A stretch of 64,000 nt of DNA from an uncultured Bacteroidales bacterium (GTDB taxonomy: Bacteria; Bacteroidota; Bacteroidia; Bacteroidales; ML635J-15): assembly GCA_937982115.1 (NCBI GenBank), contig CALJNE010000004.1:1-64000 (forward strand). The letters are read 5' to 3'. The notes below the pieces were generated by a model. It was not told the DNA's origin. It made no database searches and was given only the letters and a program-made list of their open reading frames with translations. Position numbers and translations under genes: made by a program. Within the stretch, counting starts at the first letter, position 1. Every line of letters begins with the position of its first letter. Shown in pieces: positions 8,885 through 18,619 of the stretch.

Positions 8885-11284
8885 TTAAAATTTGAATGAA
8901 TATCTAACCGAAGGAATAATAGGAAATAAAGAAACCTGCTTAAGCACTCTGTTTCCCATATTATCCCATCCAAAATATAAATAAAAAGGATTTTGACGAC
9001 TATATGCATTATATAGTCCTACACTCCATGTCCTTTCACCCCATTTTATTTTTTTGTTGAAATTTGCACTTAAATCCAGCCTGTGATATGGAGGCATTCT
9101 GTATGAATTTCTTCCCTTATAATATTCAATTTCTTGTCCATAGTAATAAAACGAATCATAATATTGAACGAATTCATCATATTCAACAAGTGGCAAATAT
9201 CTGGCAATGCCAAGTGTAACTGCATTCCCGGTTCCGTAAACCCAGGTAAGTCCGAAATCAATATTCTCGTTTAATTTATACATTAAAACAACAGCAACAT
9301 CATGTCGTCTGTCGTATTTATAAGGAAATGGTTCGCCAAAATTAAGATTCTCAAATTTTCTCCACGACCACGAGAGCGTATAGCCAATCCAACCTGTAAG
9401 TTGCCCGTAATTCTTTCTTATTAAAACCTCAGCTCCATAACTGTACCCCTCTCCTATCTCTAATTTTGATTCCCAATTCTGAGATAATTGGAAGAAACTT
9501 GCTCCTTCTTTGTATTCAATAAGATTATCCATTGTTTTGTAATAACCTTCAATAGATAAATCCCAATCTTTATGAAAATCATAATTAAAGCCCAGAGCAA
9601 CTTGATGCGAATTTTCCGGCCGAATTGAATCTGTTGAAGGCAACCATAAATCAGTTGGTAATCCGATTGTTGAATTGGTCAATAGATGAATATATTGTTG
9701 CATCTGCGAATATGCGGCTTTTATAGAAATTTTATCTGTTATTAAAAATCTTGTTGATATTCTTGGTTGGAATGAATCGTAATATTTATTCTTTAAAATA
9801 AACCCCGAATAGTGAACACCTAAATTGGCTTTAATCAGAGCAGAAATATCCCAGGAATCTTCTATGTATGAATAAAACTCGTTGGCATAGATATTTTTAT
9901 TGCCAAATTCCTGTGTTAAACTTGTAGAACCGTCTGTAATTTTAAAGGCAGAAACTCCCGGTTTAAAAGTATGATATAGATAATTTCCCCCAAATTTTAA
10001 AGAATGTTTTGGAACAGGTCTGAAATCAAAGTCAATTATACCTCCGGTATTTTCTATTCCTGAAAAATAGTTAAAAGCATAATTACTCGTCAATTTATTC
10101 CCTCTATATTCCAAAAATTCCATACCGGTATCGAAAAGGTAGTTTGAATAAATTAACGTAAGATTGCTGAACAATTTATCATTATAAACATGATTCCATC
10201 TCAGGGCAGAAGTAACATTACCCCACGTAAGCTTAAATCTGTTTATTGAAGTATTTGTGGTATCATTATAAACATATTTGTTTTTTGAATTTGTATATGC
10301 CTTGTCTCGTCCGGCATAAAAACTCAAAAACACCCTGTCTTTTTCACTTATTTTATGATTTATTTTAGCATTTGCATCCCAGAAAAAATATCCGGCTCGC
10401 AAGTTATCGCTTCCGCCGGCAGCTCTGTTAATAGCACTTATTATTGGAGCTGCCAGTATATCAATATAAGTTCGTCGTCCTGAAACAATGAAAGAGGTTT
10501 TATCCTTAATAATAGGACCTTCAAAAGTAAACTTAGATGAAACATTACCAATAGACCCTTCACCGGCGAATTTTCTCAAGTTTCCTTCCTTCATCCTGAT
10601 GTCAATAACAGAAGAAAGTCTGCCTCCGTATCTGGCAGGGAATCCACCTTTTATCAGCCTCACACTTGAAATTGCATCCGGATTAAAAACTGAGAAAAAT
10701 CCGAACAGATGCGAGGCGTTATACACCGGCACACCATCAAGCAATATAAGGTTTTGGTCAGGACCTCCTCCTCGCACATATAAACCACTTGACCCTTCTG
10801 ACCCGGATTGAATGCCGGGCATTAACTGTAATGTTTTTAAAACATCTGCTTCTCCCAGTAAAACAGGTAGTGTTTTTATCTGCTGAACCGGCATTTCGAT
10901 TAAACTCATCTGAGTACTCTTCACCAACTCTTCCGATCTCCTGTCTGTAACAGTAACTTCTGCTATTTGTATTACAGGATCAAGCTCTATGTTTAACTTT
11001 AAGTTTGAGTTTAAAAAGAATTTCGTCTGAAATGTGGCATAACCTACAAAAGATATTGTTAATTCCACAGTGTCGGATGGAAGTGTAAGACTAAAAAAAC
11101 CGTATTCGTTTGAGGTTGTTCCCAGCTTTGTTCTCGTGTCGTAAATATTTGCCCAAAACAACTTTTCTCCAGATCGTTTATCCTGAACAAATCCACTTAT
11201 TGTATATCGCTGAGCATAAGATTTTTCTAAACTCAGAAAAAAGAACAACAACAAAAATATTATTAGAAATTTTGATTTTTCCAT
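8885..11284 (-). CDS. TonB-dependent receptor with carboxypeptidase-like domain
   Basis: This is a 799-aa outer-membrane receptor. It has a signal peptide (to about residue 24), a CarboxypepD_reg-like domain (about 27-110, with the ISGFVQDKRSGEKLFWANIY start), a plug domain (about 130-230, with LYVRGGGPDQNLILLDGVPV) and a 22-strand-type barrel ending in aromatic residues (SVRYSFKF). It imports a ligand using the TonB-ExbBD proton-motive system. The downstream DUF4249 lipoprotein is its likely partner. It resembles the FecA/CirA-like group rather than true SusC, which is larger and paired with SusD. No sigma/anti-sigma pair is adjacent, so the trigger cannot be inferred. Confidence 0.92.
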   Translation of the reverse strand: MEKSKFLIIFLLLFFFLSLEKSYAQRYTISGFVQDKRSGEKLFWANIYDTRTKLGTTSNEYGFFSLTLPSDTVELTISFVGYATFQTKFFLNSNLKLNIELDPVIQIAEVTVTDRRSEELVKSTQMSLIEMPVQQIKTLPVLLGEADVLKTLQLMPGIQSGSEGSSGLYVRGGGPDQNLILLDGVPVYNASHLFGFFSVFNPDAISSVRLIKGGFPARYGGRLSSVIDIRMKEGNLRKFAGEGSIGNVSSKFTFEGPIIKDKTSFIVSGRRTYIDILAAPIISAINRAAGGSDNLRAGYFFWDANAKINHKISEKDRVFLSFYAGRDKAYTNSKNKYVYNDTTNTSINRFKLTWGNVTSALRWNHVYNDKLFSNLTLIYSNYLFDTGMEFLEYRGNKLTSNYAFNYFSGIENTGGIIDFDFRPVPKHSLKFGGNYLYHTFKPGVSAFKITDGSTSLTQEFGNKNIYANEFYSYIEDSWDISALIKANLGVHYSGFILKNKYYDSFQPRISTRFLITDKISIKAAYSQMQQYIHLLTNSTIGLPTDLWLPSTDSIRPENSHQVALGFNYDFHKDWDLSIEGYYKTMDNLIEYKEGASFFQLSQNWESKLEIGEGYSYGAEVLIRKNYGQLTGWIGYTLSWSWRKFENLNFGEPFPYKYDRRHDVAVVLMYKLNENIDFGLTWVYGTGNAVTLGIARYLPLVEYDEFVQYYDSFYYYGQEIEYYKGRNSYRMPPYHRLDLSANFNKKIKWGERTWSVGLYNAYSRQNPFYLYFGWDNMGNRVLKQVSLFPIIPSVRYSFKF

Positions 11285-11340
11285 TTGTAAAAACTTTTAA
11301 TTTTTAATAACCTATTCTAATTACATTTTACATTTATTTT

Positions 11341-11745
11341 TCACGTCGCTTCTTGAAATAATTCTGCAATCCATTGCGGACATCGTACGGCTTTCATTTT
11401 TTCTGTACTTACAAATCCCAGCTTTACTGTTGCTCTGTTTACAACATTTCCTCCGGAATCTACCATTTCCTGTAAAAAAACCAGTTTTGCTGCGGGAATT
11501 TCTTTTACTGTAGAAACAACTTTCACCTCTTCGTCGAATCTCACAAAACGTATATACTCAACATTTACATTTATAGCAGGACAAACTATTCCCTTTTTTT
11601 CCATTTCCCCGAACGAAAAACCTAATTTCCGCATAAAATCACCTCTGGCAGCTTCGTAAATCCTGAGGTAATTTGCGTAATAAACAACGCCCATAGCATC
11701 AGTGTCGGCATAGAGTATGCGATAATTTAATTCATGTGTTATCAT
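11341..11745 (-). CDS. Acyl-CoA thioesterase, YbgC/4-hydroxybenzoyl-CoA type
   Basis: The 134-aa hot-dog-fold enzyme begins ELNYRILYADTDAMGVVYYANYLRIYEAAR, the active-site signature of YbgC/4HBT thioesterases with the catalytic Asp in DAMGVVYYANY. It hydrolyses acyl-CoA thioesters in the cytoplasm. Its start lies inside the end of the exonuclease gene (14-nt overlap), so it is the last member of a four-gene minus-strand run. The substrate cannot be predicted. Confidence 0.9.
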   Translation of the reverse strand: MITHELNYRILYADTDAMGVVYYANYLRIYEAARGDFMRKLGFSFGEMEKKGIVCPAINVNVEYIRFVRFDEEVKVVSTVKEIPAAKLVFLQEMVDSGGNVVNRATVKLGFVSTEKMKAVRCPQWIAELFQEAT

Positions 11746-12328
11746 TTTGCAATTCTTTAAGTTTTAAATATATCCTGCGACAAACCCAGGCATCAGTAGC
11801 TGCATATCTTATTTGTTTTTCTGTCAATATAGCAGCCTCCCAATTACTGAGTTGCTGTGATTTTGAAATTCTAACGCCTAAAACAATGGCAGCTATTTTT
11901 TGTAAACTCATATCTTCGATACCAAATTTTTTTACATAATCTTGTAACTCTAAAAATCCTCTCGCCTCAAAAGTTTTAAGCTTTTGCAATGCACGTAAAT
12001 CATCTTTTGTACTTACTCCAATTTTCAGATTTTCTTCGGAACTAAAACAAGATATAATTTCTTTAGGCAATTTAATTTTGTTTAATCTAAATAAGTATGT
12101 TGCTTCTGCCGTTGATAATTGTAATAAAGAAACCTGATAATCATTTGATTTTCCTCTTTTAAAACAAGGCTTTGTTTCTGTATCAAATCCTAAGTATTTT
12201 TCGGAAAGAATATCCTCAATATATTTTGTTATGTTTTTTGTAGTATCAATAACTACTACATCGCCTTTAAATTCAAATAAAGGCAAACTGTATAATTCTT
12301 CGTTCGATATTTTTGGAGCAAATTCCAA
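11732..12328 (-). CDS. 3'-5' exonuclease domain protein (RNase D-like)
   Basis: The 198-aa DnaQ-like exonuclease of DEDDy type shows Exo I as YLGFDTETKP (D and E, about 44-53), Exo II around VSTKDDLRALQKL (about 104-116) and Exo III as YAATDAWVCRRIYLKL (Y and D, about 174-189). It is a single-domain form lacking the HRDC domains of full RNase D, like many Bacteroidota proteins of unknown substrate. It could process RNA 3' ends or degrade DNA. It sits 9 nt after the DUF5063 gene and overlaps the thioesterase gene. Confidence 0.87.
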   Translation of the reverse strand: MEFAPKISNEELYSLPLFEFKGDVVVIDTTKNITKYIEDILSEKYLGFDTETKPCFKRGKSNDYQVSLLQLSTAEATYLFRLNKIKLPKEIISCFSSEENLKIGVSTKDDLRALQKLKTFEARGFLELQDYVKKFGIEDMSLQKIAAIVLGVRISKSQQLSNWEAAILTEKQIRYAATDAWVCRRIYLKLKELQNDNT

Positions 12329-12337
12329 TTTAAAGTA

Positions 12338-12856
12338 TTATTCGTTTGACATATATTTTATTCTGTGAAGATGCTGAAGCAAGATCAATAACCTTATACC
12401 CCAATAGGTTTCAAAATTTTGTTTACAATAATACAGAGCAGACAAAATCAGTTCATCATTTGCAGTTTGATATGCTGCAATATAATCACCCATGTCCTGA
12501 TAGAGATCGGCAAATAATTCGCTCAGAAAAACATTGTAAAAGTCAACACTATTCATCAATGAAGCATCCTGAACTTGAACATACTCATCGTGTTCTCCAA
12601 GTTTTGCCGCCGTTACCTGCTGAATATAAGACCAATCCGCTTCGGTAACGAATTTTTCGTAATAATCCTCTTCGTAATCTGTTACCTGAGGAATTAAACT
12701 TCCTTTTAAATATAATAAAGGTAAAATTTTTATGCTTGTATCAATAAATCTATCGGAACAAAATTCTTTTGCGGCCTCCAGAAATGCAACAAATTCCTTG
12801 GCAACTGTAGTAAATTCCACAGTTTCTTTTGAAAATACCAGGTTGTAATCTTTCAT
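12338..12856 (-). CDS. DUF5063 domain protein
   Basis: The 172-aa cytoplasmic, acidic, helical protein resembles DUF5063, a family of unknown function. Landmarks are FVAFLEAAKEFCS (about 20-32), KILPLLYLKGSLIPQ (about 40-54) and a long helical C-terminus. The ORF track starts at 12886, but ATG at 12856 (MKDYNLVFSK) is preferred: it forms an ATGA overlap with the stop of the upstream lipoprotein gene, the usual sign of translational coupling. Confidence 0.75.
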   Translation of the reverse strand: MKDYNLVFSKETVEFTTVAKEFVAFLEAAKEFCSDRFIDTSIKILPLLYLKGSLIPQVTDYEEDYYEKFVTEADWSYIQQVTAAKLGEHDEYVQVQDASLMNSVDFYNVFLSELFADLYQDMGDYIAAYQTANDELILSALYYCKQNFETYWGIRLLILLQHLHRIKYMSNE

Positions 12857-13488
12857 TTTTTTTCTTGATTGTTTACTAAAATCCAAAAATAAATAGTATT
12901 TATAGTTTCCATCCCAGGATATGAAATTTCAAAAAATGGTGCTACTGCAATCACTCTTTTGTGAAAACCACCATCTCCTAAAAACCATTCTTCGAGAAAT
13001 CTTAACTTTTTAATATTTCTATAGTCAAGTTTAATTTCTTTATCAATGATGTTACCTTTTTTTGTTGTAGTATCTAAAACTTGAAACTTATATGTAAGAA
13101 CACTGTCCATAAATTTTTGCACATATTCCGGCTGCACTTGTTTAAAACTTTCATAATCGCCTGTAAGTTCGAAATAGTAAATCGGCAACCTTCCGTTTCT
13201 GGCATCATTTAAAAGTGTGGCAACAAAAGTATTGCATTCGGTTTCGGGAATATTTTCCCAAAACCAGTCAGGATTTTCACGAGACCTGTCCTGCAGCAAA
13301 TCATTACAAATAGTAACATCATACATTATTTTGTTTGTAATAATTTGTTTTTCTCCGTAATAATCAAACTTACCTGTCTTTACAAATTCATTTTGAGTGG
13401 GATCCGTTTTTTTATTCTTGTTTTTACACGATATAAAAGTAAAAAATATAAAAGTAGTTAATGTGCAAAGAATAATTATTTTTCTCAT
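12853..13488 (-). CDS. Lipoprotein with GldN/PorN-like pattern
   Basis: The 211-aa predicted lipoprotein has its lipobox ending at Cys21 (TTFIFFTFISC). The body resembles the T9SS/gliding component GldN/PorN: an NTFVATLLNDARNGRLPIYYF segment (about 88-108) corresponds to the 'LF..LL.a...GkI.vY' region. The segment IKLDYRNIKKLRFLEEWFLG...RVIAVAPFFE...IYFWILVN matches the order 'D...I....i.E.WyFD...... RiiGIaP.......LFWvyy'. The resemblance was found by eye and is distant; no paired gldK/L/M genes are nearby. It heads the operon with DUF5063, the exonuclease and the thioesterase. It could simply be an unrelated hypothetical lipoprotein. Confidence 0.5.
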   Translation of the reverse strand: MRKIIILCTLTTFIFFTFISCKNKNKKTDPTQNEFVKTGKFDYYGEKQIITNKIMYDVTICNDLLQDRSRENPDWFWENIPETECNTFVATLLNDARNGRLPIYYFELTGDYESFKQVQPEYVQKFMDSVLTYKFQVLDTTTKKGNIIDKEIKLDYRNIKKLRFLEEWFLGDGGFHKRVIAVAPFFEISYPGMETINTIYFWILVNNQEKK

Positions 13489-13606
13489 AAAATTAATATT
13501 TTATGCCACAAAAATAATAAAAAATGTTATCTTTGTTAATAAGTAAAATTAAAGTTGAACACACAAAATTTTATTTAGCTTTTAATTTATTAGGTAAAAA
13601 CATTTC

Positions 13607-14113
13607 TTACCTAATCCTTTTGTAAATAATAATTCCACTACCCAAAAGTCCTACTGACATTGTTATATGAGAAACTGCATAAATTAAAATTCTGAATGTT
13701 TTACTTCCAAAAAACAAAGCAGAATCAATTATTGTTAAATCTGGGTTATCAGAGTATTGTATTACATAAGCTAATCCTTTATATAACATTAAAATTAAAG
13801 CCAACAATAAACCAAGATGTGTTAATCCAAAATACATTGACATCTTTTTTTCAGGAAAATCTTCGCTAATATTGTTTTTAATTAAATAAATTATTATGGC
13901 AAAAATTAGAGGTATTATTGTAAAAAATATTAACGCATGACCATGTCCAAGCTCTAAAAAAGCATTTATAACATTAAAATCAAAAAAACTGATTTTGTGT
14001 TGTAAACCACGCGAAACTTCTCTTACTGCTAATCCAATAAATAAACTTAAGAAAATCCCTGTAATGGCAGTTTTTACATTAGTGATAATAAATTTTTGTA
14101 CTTTGTTTTCCAT
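13607..14113 (-). CDS. DUF2871-like integral membrane protein
   Basis: The 168-aa protein has four to five hydrophobic helices. The H-rich LELGHGHALIFFTIIPLIF segment (about 50-68) and the FGLTHLGLLLALILMLYKGL segment recall DUF2871, a small family of bacterial membrane proteins with conserved histidines. The ORF track begins at 14218 with an extra hydrophobic tail; ATG at 14113 (MENKVQKFII) is preferred because it is the usual family start and leaves a gap after the PII-like gene. The function is unknown; conserved membrane histidines could bind metal or haem. Confidence 0.55.
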   Translation of the reverse strand: MENKVQKFIITNVKTAITGIFLSLFIGLAVREVSRGLQHKISFFDFNVINAFLELGHGHALIFFTIIPLIFAIIIYLIKNNISEDFPEKKMSMYFGLTHLGLLLALILMLYKGLAYVIQYSDNPDLTIIDSALFFGSKTFRILIYAVSHITMSVGLLGSGIIIYKRIR

Positions 14114-14168
14114 AACTAAAATTTTTAAGAGTATCAAAACCAAAAATATAAAATTTATAATTCGCTTA

Positions 14169-14471
14169 TTAAAAAAAAATATCATCAATATACCAGCTGC
14201 AAACCAACACTTTTTCATCAGGTAATTCTGCTTTGAGATTGTGATTTTTTAAAGCTTCAACAATTTGATTATAGATATTAATGTCCGCAACTTGAATTAT
14301 AATCACAGAACTATATCCCGGCCATACGAAATTATTGAGCCTTGGCACCCCAACTTTGTTTACGGATAATACCTGTTCTATGATTTGAAACGAATCGGCA
14401 CCGTTTGAATTTATTATTTTAATAACTTCATTCAACATGCTCACATTACAAGCAATATAGACTATCTTCAT
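14169..14471 (-). CDS. PII-like small protein at the end of the efflux operon
   Basis: The 100-aa cytoplasmic protein (MKIVYIACNVSMLNEVIKII...) has an alternating beta-alpha-beta pattern and a central RLNNFVWPGYSSVIIIQV segment. This resembles the PII-related family found beside efflux genes in Bacteroidota (pattern 'H.WP...s..liiv'). The ATG at 14471 lies 10 nt after the RND gene stop; the upstream in-frame ATG of the track (14495) overlaps that gene and is less likely. It lacks the canonical uridylylation T-loop tyrosine of GlnB. Its role may be to sense a metabolite or ion and modulate the pump; this is inference from position. Confidence 0.55.
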   Translation of the reverse strand: MKIVYIACNVSMLNEVIKIINSNGADSFQIIEQVLSVNKVGVPRLNNFVWPGYSSVIIIQVADINIYNQIVEALKNHNLKAELPDEKVLVCSWYIDDIFF

Positions 14472-14481
14472 TTTTACAACT

Positions 14482-17400
14482 TTATATTTTATCAAAATTA
14501 TTTTTCTTTCTGTTTAATATTGCATACATGCAAGGGACGATAATTAAAGTAATTACAAGAGATACTATTAATCCACCAATCATTGTAATTGCAAGCGGAA
14601 TCCATAATTCAGAACCAATACCACGGCTAAATAGCATAGGAATCATCGCCAAAATTGTTGTAAACGAGGTAATTAATACAGGTCTTAATCGAGATCGCCC
14701 GGCTTCTATAACAGCGATAAATAAATCATTTCCTCTTGCTATCAATAAATTAGTATAATCCACAAGCACAATACCATTGTTTACCACTATGCCAAGCAAC
14801 ATAATAAGCCCCACAAATGTTACGATATTAAGATTTATACCGGTAATAAAAAAGGCTGCCACTACTCCGGTTATCATAAAAGGAATAGAGAAAATAATTA
14901 TGAATGGATCCTTGAAGGATTCAAATTGAGCAGCCATAATCATATAAACTAACATAAAACAAACCACAAAAATATATCTCAACTTAGCAAAAGATTCCTC
15001 CTGCTCACCAACCTTTCCTGCTAAACTTAAATGAATTGCCGGATCGCTATCGTAGTTTTTAATAATTTCTCTTGCTAATTTTGCTCCTTCGCTTAGACTA
15101 ATATTGTCTAGTTCAGCTCCAACCTTAACAAATCGGGACTGCCCTTCGTGCTTAATTTCGAGTGGTCCGGAACCTTCAAAAATCCTTGCGACAGACGAAA
15201 GCTTCACCGGCTGTCCAAGAATATTTGTAATAACTATATTATTGAGATCGTTAATATTACTTCGGAAACTTTTATCATAGATTATTCTTATATTATAAGC
15301 CTCATTGTTTTCGGTAAACTTCCCGGCGTTTGATCCATACAAACTCTGACGAACCTGCAAACCAATTAAAGCAGTATTCAATCCCATACCAGACGCTCTT
15401 TCATTATCTATAATTATCTGATATTCAGATTTACCACGGTCTATGGAATTTTCTACGTTTTTAAATCCTGCGGTATTTTGCATTATTTGTTGAATGTCCA
15501 GAGCAGCTTTATTAATTTTATCGAAATCTTTTCCGGAGATTTTAATCTCTATAGGTTTTTCTGCTCCGAGCAACATTTTTTGGAGCAACGAACCTGCATT
15601 TATTTTAAAGTTTTCAATTTCAGGAATTTCTTTCAATCTTTTTTCTATTCGCCCTGCAATTTCAGCAGCACTTCTTGTTCGATCCTGAGGTAAGCACAAA
15701 CGAGCTGATATTGTTGCCTTATTTTTACCTTCCTCAAAACCTATACTCGATAATAAACTCGTCTCTGTTTGCCCGATAACAGTATATTGAGAAACCATTT
15801 CGGGAATTTCTTCATAATAAATTTGTTCAACAATTTTTGCCACTCGCTCCGTTTCGTGAACATCTGAGCCGACTTCTACTTCGATAGTTGTAATTAAATC
15901 TCCGGCATCAAGGTCGGGAATATAATCCGAGCCAATAGAACTGCCGGCATAAAGTGAAAAAAGAAAAATCAAAATACACAAAACTACAACACTATATTTA
16001 TGATTTACAAAAAATTTCAACGATTTTGCGTATAGGTTTTCAAATTTCACAAATAGATTCTCACTAAGCTCAAAAAGATAATTTGTTTTTGAATTTCGCT
16101 TATTTTTTGGTTTTAAAAGTATGGACGAAAGCATTGGAGTTAATGTTAAAGCCGTAATAAGCGATGCTGCCATAGTTACAGTAACTAATATGGCAAGTTG
16201 TCGGAACAGTATGCCCACAAAACCTCCCATAAAAATCAAAGGAACAAAAACTGAAATAGTTGTTAGAGTAGATGCCGTTATTGCTTTTCCCATCTCTCCA
16301 GTCGCAAAAATTGAAGCCTCTTTTGGTTTTGCTCCCCTGTCAATATAACTATTAATGTTTTCCAGAACAACAACAGCATTGTCAACCACCATTCCGATAG
16401 CAACAATCAACGACATTAAAGAAAAAATATTGATCGTAAATCCGGCAATTTTCATAGTAATATATGCCGTCATCGTCGAAAACGGAATTGTCAGAATTAC
16501 AATGAAACTATTTCTCCAATCCCTTAAGAAAATAAAAACCACAAGCACTACAAAAAGAGCTGCATAATAAATTGTTTCTTGAAGACTTTTGCTTACTTCA
16601 ACAGTAATTTGAGAAGTATCAAAAACTACATTTGTCTTTATGTCAGGAGGAAGATCATTTTTTATTTCTTCCATTTTATTTACTACATTGCTGTAAACTT
16701 CGTGATTATTTGCCCCTGTTTGTTTCTGAACGAACAAAGCTACAGCTTTATTTTTTTCGGAATAAGCAATTTCATCCTTATCTTTATAGGTATCTAAAAC
16801 ACTTGCTACATCTTCAATTCTAATAATACGATTATTAAAATTTGCTATAGGAATTTTATTTATCTCTTCAATAGAATTTACTTTTCCCGGAATCCTAACT
16901 GCAAAATCGTATTTGCCGAATTTTATGTTCCCGCCTGGGATATTTAAATTGTAGGACTGAAGAATAGTTGTAATTGCAGAAATGCTAACATTATAAGCAC
17001 TTAGTTTTTGAGGATCAACAAGGATGTTTACTTCGCGTGAAGGTTGAGCTATAATAAATGCTGTCCCAACTCCTTCAACCTTTTTAAGAGGTTCAACAAT
17101 TCTGTCGTAAATAATTCTTTCTAATCCATTATAACTTTCTTCAGCCTGAATTGTAAAAACAACAACAGGAATCATCGAAGAATTTATCTTCATCAGGTAA
17201 GGATTCATTGCGTCTGCCGGCAAGTCTTTTTTTACTAATTCCATCAGGTCTCTTGCACTGTTGGCAGCATCGGAGATATTTGTTCCCCAATCATATATCA
17301 ACGAAATAATAGAAACGTTTTCTCTCGATACAGAATTTATTTTTTTGAGATTTTCTGCTCCTGCAAGAACTTTCTCCAGAGGATCAGTGACTTGTGTTTC

Positions 17401-17577
17401 AACATCTTCTGCCGAAGCCCCCGGATAAATTGTAATTACTGTTATTGCCGGCAATTCAATTGATGGAAGCAAATCTTTTGGCAAACTCACCCACGAAGAT
17501 ATCCCAAAAAACAATATTGCAACAAACACCATAGCTGTTGCAACAGGATTATTTACCGCAGTTTTGGTTATTTTCAT
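14482..17577 (-). CDS. RND efflux permease (AcrB/MexB type)
   Basis: The 1031-aa inner-membrane proton antiporter has the RND layout: TM1 (about 10-30), a large periplasmic porter loop, TM2-6 with SLIVAIGMVVDNAVVVLENI (about 385-404, the TM4 proton-relay region with D-N in place of the usual D-D), a second porter loop, and TM8-12 with GIVVNNGIVLVDYTN (about 935). It pumps drugs, bile-like compounds or lipophilic toxins through the TolC partner. It starts 1 nt after the fusion-protein gene. The Asp-Asn relay form is common in the Bacteroidota branch. The substrate range is not predictable. Confidence 0.95.
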   Translation of the reverse strand: MKITKTAVNNPVATAMVFVAILFFGISSWVSLPKDLLPSIELPAITVITIYPGASAEDVETQVTDPLEKVLAGAENLKKINSVSRENVSIISLIYDWGTNISDAANSARDLMELVKKDLPADAMNPYLMKINSSMIPVVVFTIQAEESYNGLERIIYDRIVEPLKKVEGVGTAFIIAQPSREVNILVDPQKLSAYNVSISAITTILQSYNLNIPGGNIKFGKYDFAVRIPGKVNSIEEINKIPIANFNNRIIRIEDVASVLDTYKDKDEIAYSEKNKAVALFVQKQTGANNHEVYSNVVNKMEEIKNDLPPDIKTNVVFDTSQITVEVSKSLQETIYYAALFVVLVVFIFLRDWRNSFIVILTIPFSTMTAYITMKIAGFTINIFSLMSLIVAIGMVVDNAVVVLENINSYIDRGAKPKEASIFATGEMGKAITASTLTTISVFVPLIFMGGFVGILFRQLAILVTVTMAASLITALTLTPMLSSILLKPKNKRNSKTNYLFELSENLFVKFENLYAKSLKFFVNHKYSVVVLCILIFLFSLYAGSSIGSDYIPDLDAGDLITTIEVEVGSDVHETERVAKIVEQIYYEEIPEMVSQYTVIGQTETSLLSSIGFEEGKNKATISARLCLPQDRTRSAAEIAGRIEKRLKEIPEIENFKINAGSLLQKMLLGAEKPIEIKISGKDFDKINKAALDIQQIMQNTAGFKNVENSIDRGKSEYQIIIDNERASGMGLNTALIGLQVRQSLYGSNAGKFTENNEAYNIRIIYDKSFRSNINDLNNIVITNILGQPVKLSSVARIFEGSGPLEIKHEGQSRFVKVGAELDNISLSEGAKLAREIIKNYDSDPAIHLSLAGKVGEQEESFAKLRYIFVVCFMLVYMIMAAQFESFKDPFIIIFSIPFMITGVVAAFFITGINLNIVTFVGLIMLLGIVVNNGIVLVDYTNLLIARGNDLFIAVIEAGRSRLRPVLITSFTTILAMIPMLFSRGIGSELWIPLAITMIGGLIVSLVITLIIVPCMYAILNRKKNNFDKI

Positions 17578-17578
17578 T

Positions 17579-18616
17579 TTATTTCACTATTTTAACCTTA
17601 GACCCATCAATCAGCTTGTTCTTACCTTCAAGAGCAACAGTATCTCCTGCACTAATTCCTTCCACAATTACGTACTCTCCCTCAGATTTAATTTTATTTA
17701 TTCTCACTTTTCTTGCAATTCCGTCTTTAATCACAAACACAAAATCTTCGGGAGTTCCGGGCTGACGATAAATTGCCCCTGCTTTTATATAAATCCCCTC
17801 ATCAGTGCCATAATCAATGTAGGTCTTCCCATACATCCCAGGTAAAATTTTATTCCCATTATTGGGAATACTTATTTCTACCGTTGCAGTTCGGGTTGTT
17901 GTAGATAGATACGGACTGATATTAGTTATTGTCCCTGTTATGTCTTTTAAACCGGCAGCTTCACATTCTACTTTCAGATTTTGATTTAACTTCAACTTCG
18001 AAATATCGTTTTCAGAAACATTTATTTCAAAATTTAATGGATTTAATTGCATTAACCTTACTATTCCGCTTGTATTGCTATATCCGGGTTCAAGACTTAG
18101 CGTAAAGAAATAATTTTCTCCTTCCTCAACAAGATAATCTGCTACAATACCATCAAAAGGAGCAATAACCGAAGTATTTTTTTTTATCATCTCAGTTTTT
18201 GCCAAAGATGCTTCAAATTTTGCTTTTATATGGTCAAATTCCATATCGCTGATACTGCCTTTTTCTTTTAAGCGTGATACTCGTTCGAAATCTTTTTTTA
18301 ATGTCTCATATTCAATAATAGCTTGAGTTAAAAGTTCTGATGAAAGCTCTGCTATAACTGTTCCTGCTTTAACAAAACTGCCTTTCTTAAAATAAATTTT
18401 TTCTACTTTTCCGGGCATTGAAGTTCCTAAATTTGCTTCTTTTCCAGCAAAAAATGTCCCTGAATATTCTAATGTTTTATGGTATTGCTTTCTTTCTGCT
18501 ATTCCAATTTTTACAGACAATTCTCCATTTCCGCTATCGGAAGAATTATTGCTTTTTTTACCATTACATGATAAAACCAAAAAAGTTATTGATATTATGG
18601 TAAAGAACTTTCTCAT
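17579..18616 (-). CDS. RND efflux periplasmic adaptor (membrane fusion protein)
   Basis: The 345-aa HlyD/AcrA-type lipoprotein has its lipid anchor at Cys17 (ITFLVLSC). The biotinyl-lipoyl half motifs are at GTSMPGKVEKIYFKKGSFVKAG (about 62) and TSVIAPFDGIVADYLVEEGE (about 143), with a helical hairpin between them (about 90-140). The beta-barrel and membrane-proximal domains follow. It links the inner-membrane RND pump to the outer-membrane TolC channel. It is 3 nt after the TolC gene and 1 nt before the pump gene. Confidence 0.94.
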   Translation of the reverse strand: MRKFFTIISITFLVLSCNGKKSNNSSDSGNGELSVKIGIAERKQYHKTLEYSGTFFAGKEANLGTSMPGKVEKIYFKKGSFVKAGTVIAELSSELLTQAIIEYETLKKDFERVSRLKEKGSISDMEFDHIKAKFEASLAKTEMIKKNTSVIAPFDGIVADYLVEEGENYFFTLSLEPGYSNTSGIVRLMQLNPLNFEINVSENDISKLKLNQNLKVECEAAGLKDITGTITNISPYLSTTTRTATVEISIPNNGNKILPGMYGKTYIDYGTDEGIYIKAGAIYRQPGTPEDFVFVIKDGIARKVRINKIKSEGEYVIVEGISAGDTVALEGKNKLIDGSKVKIVK

Positions 18617-18619
18617 ATC

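Noticed and set aside
10488-10811. 107-aa ORF on the plus strand
   Set aside because: It is the antisense frame of the TonB receptor plug domain.
14472-14495. Earlier start for the PII-like gene
   Set aside because: It overlaps the end of the RND gene and adds eight residues unlike the family; ATG at 14471 is 10 nt after the RND stop.
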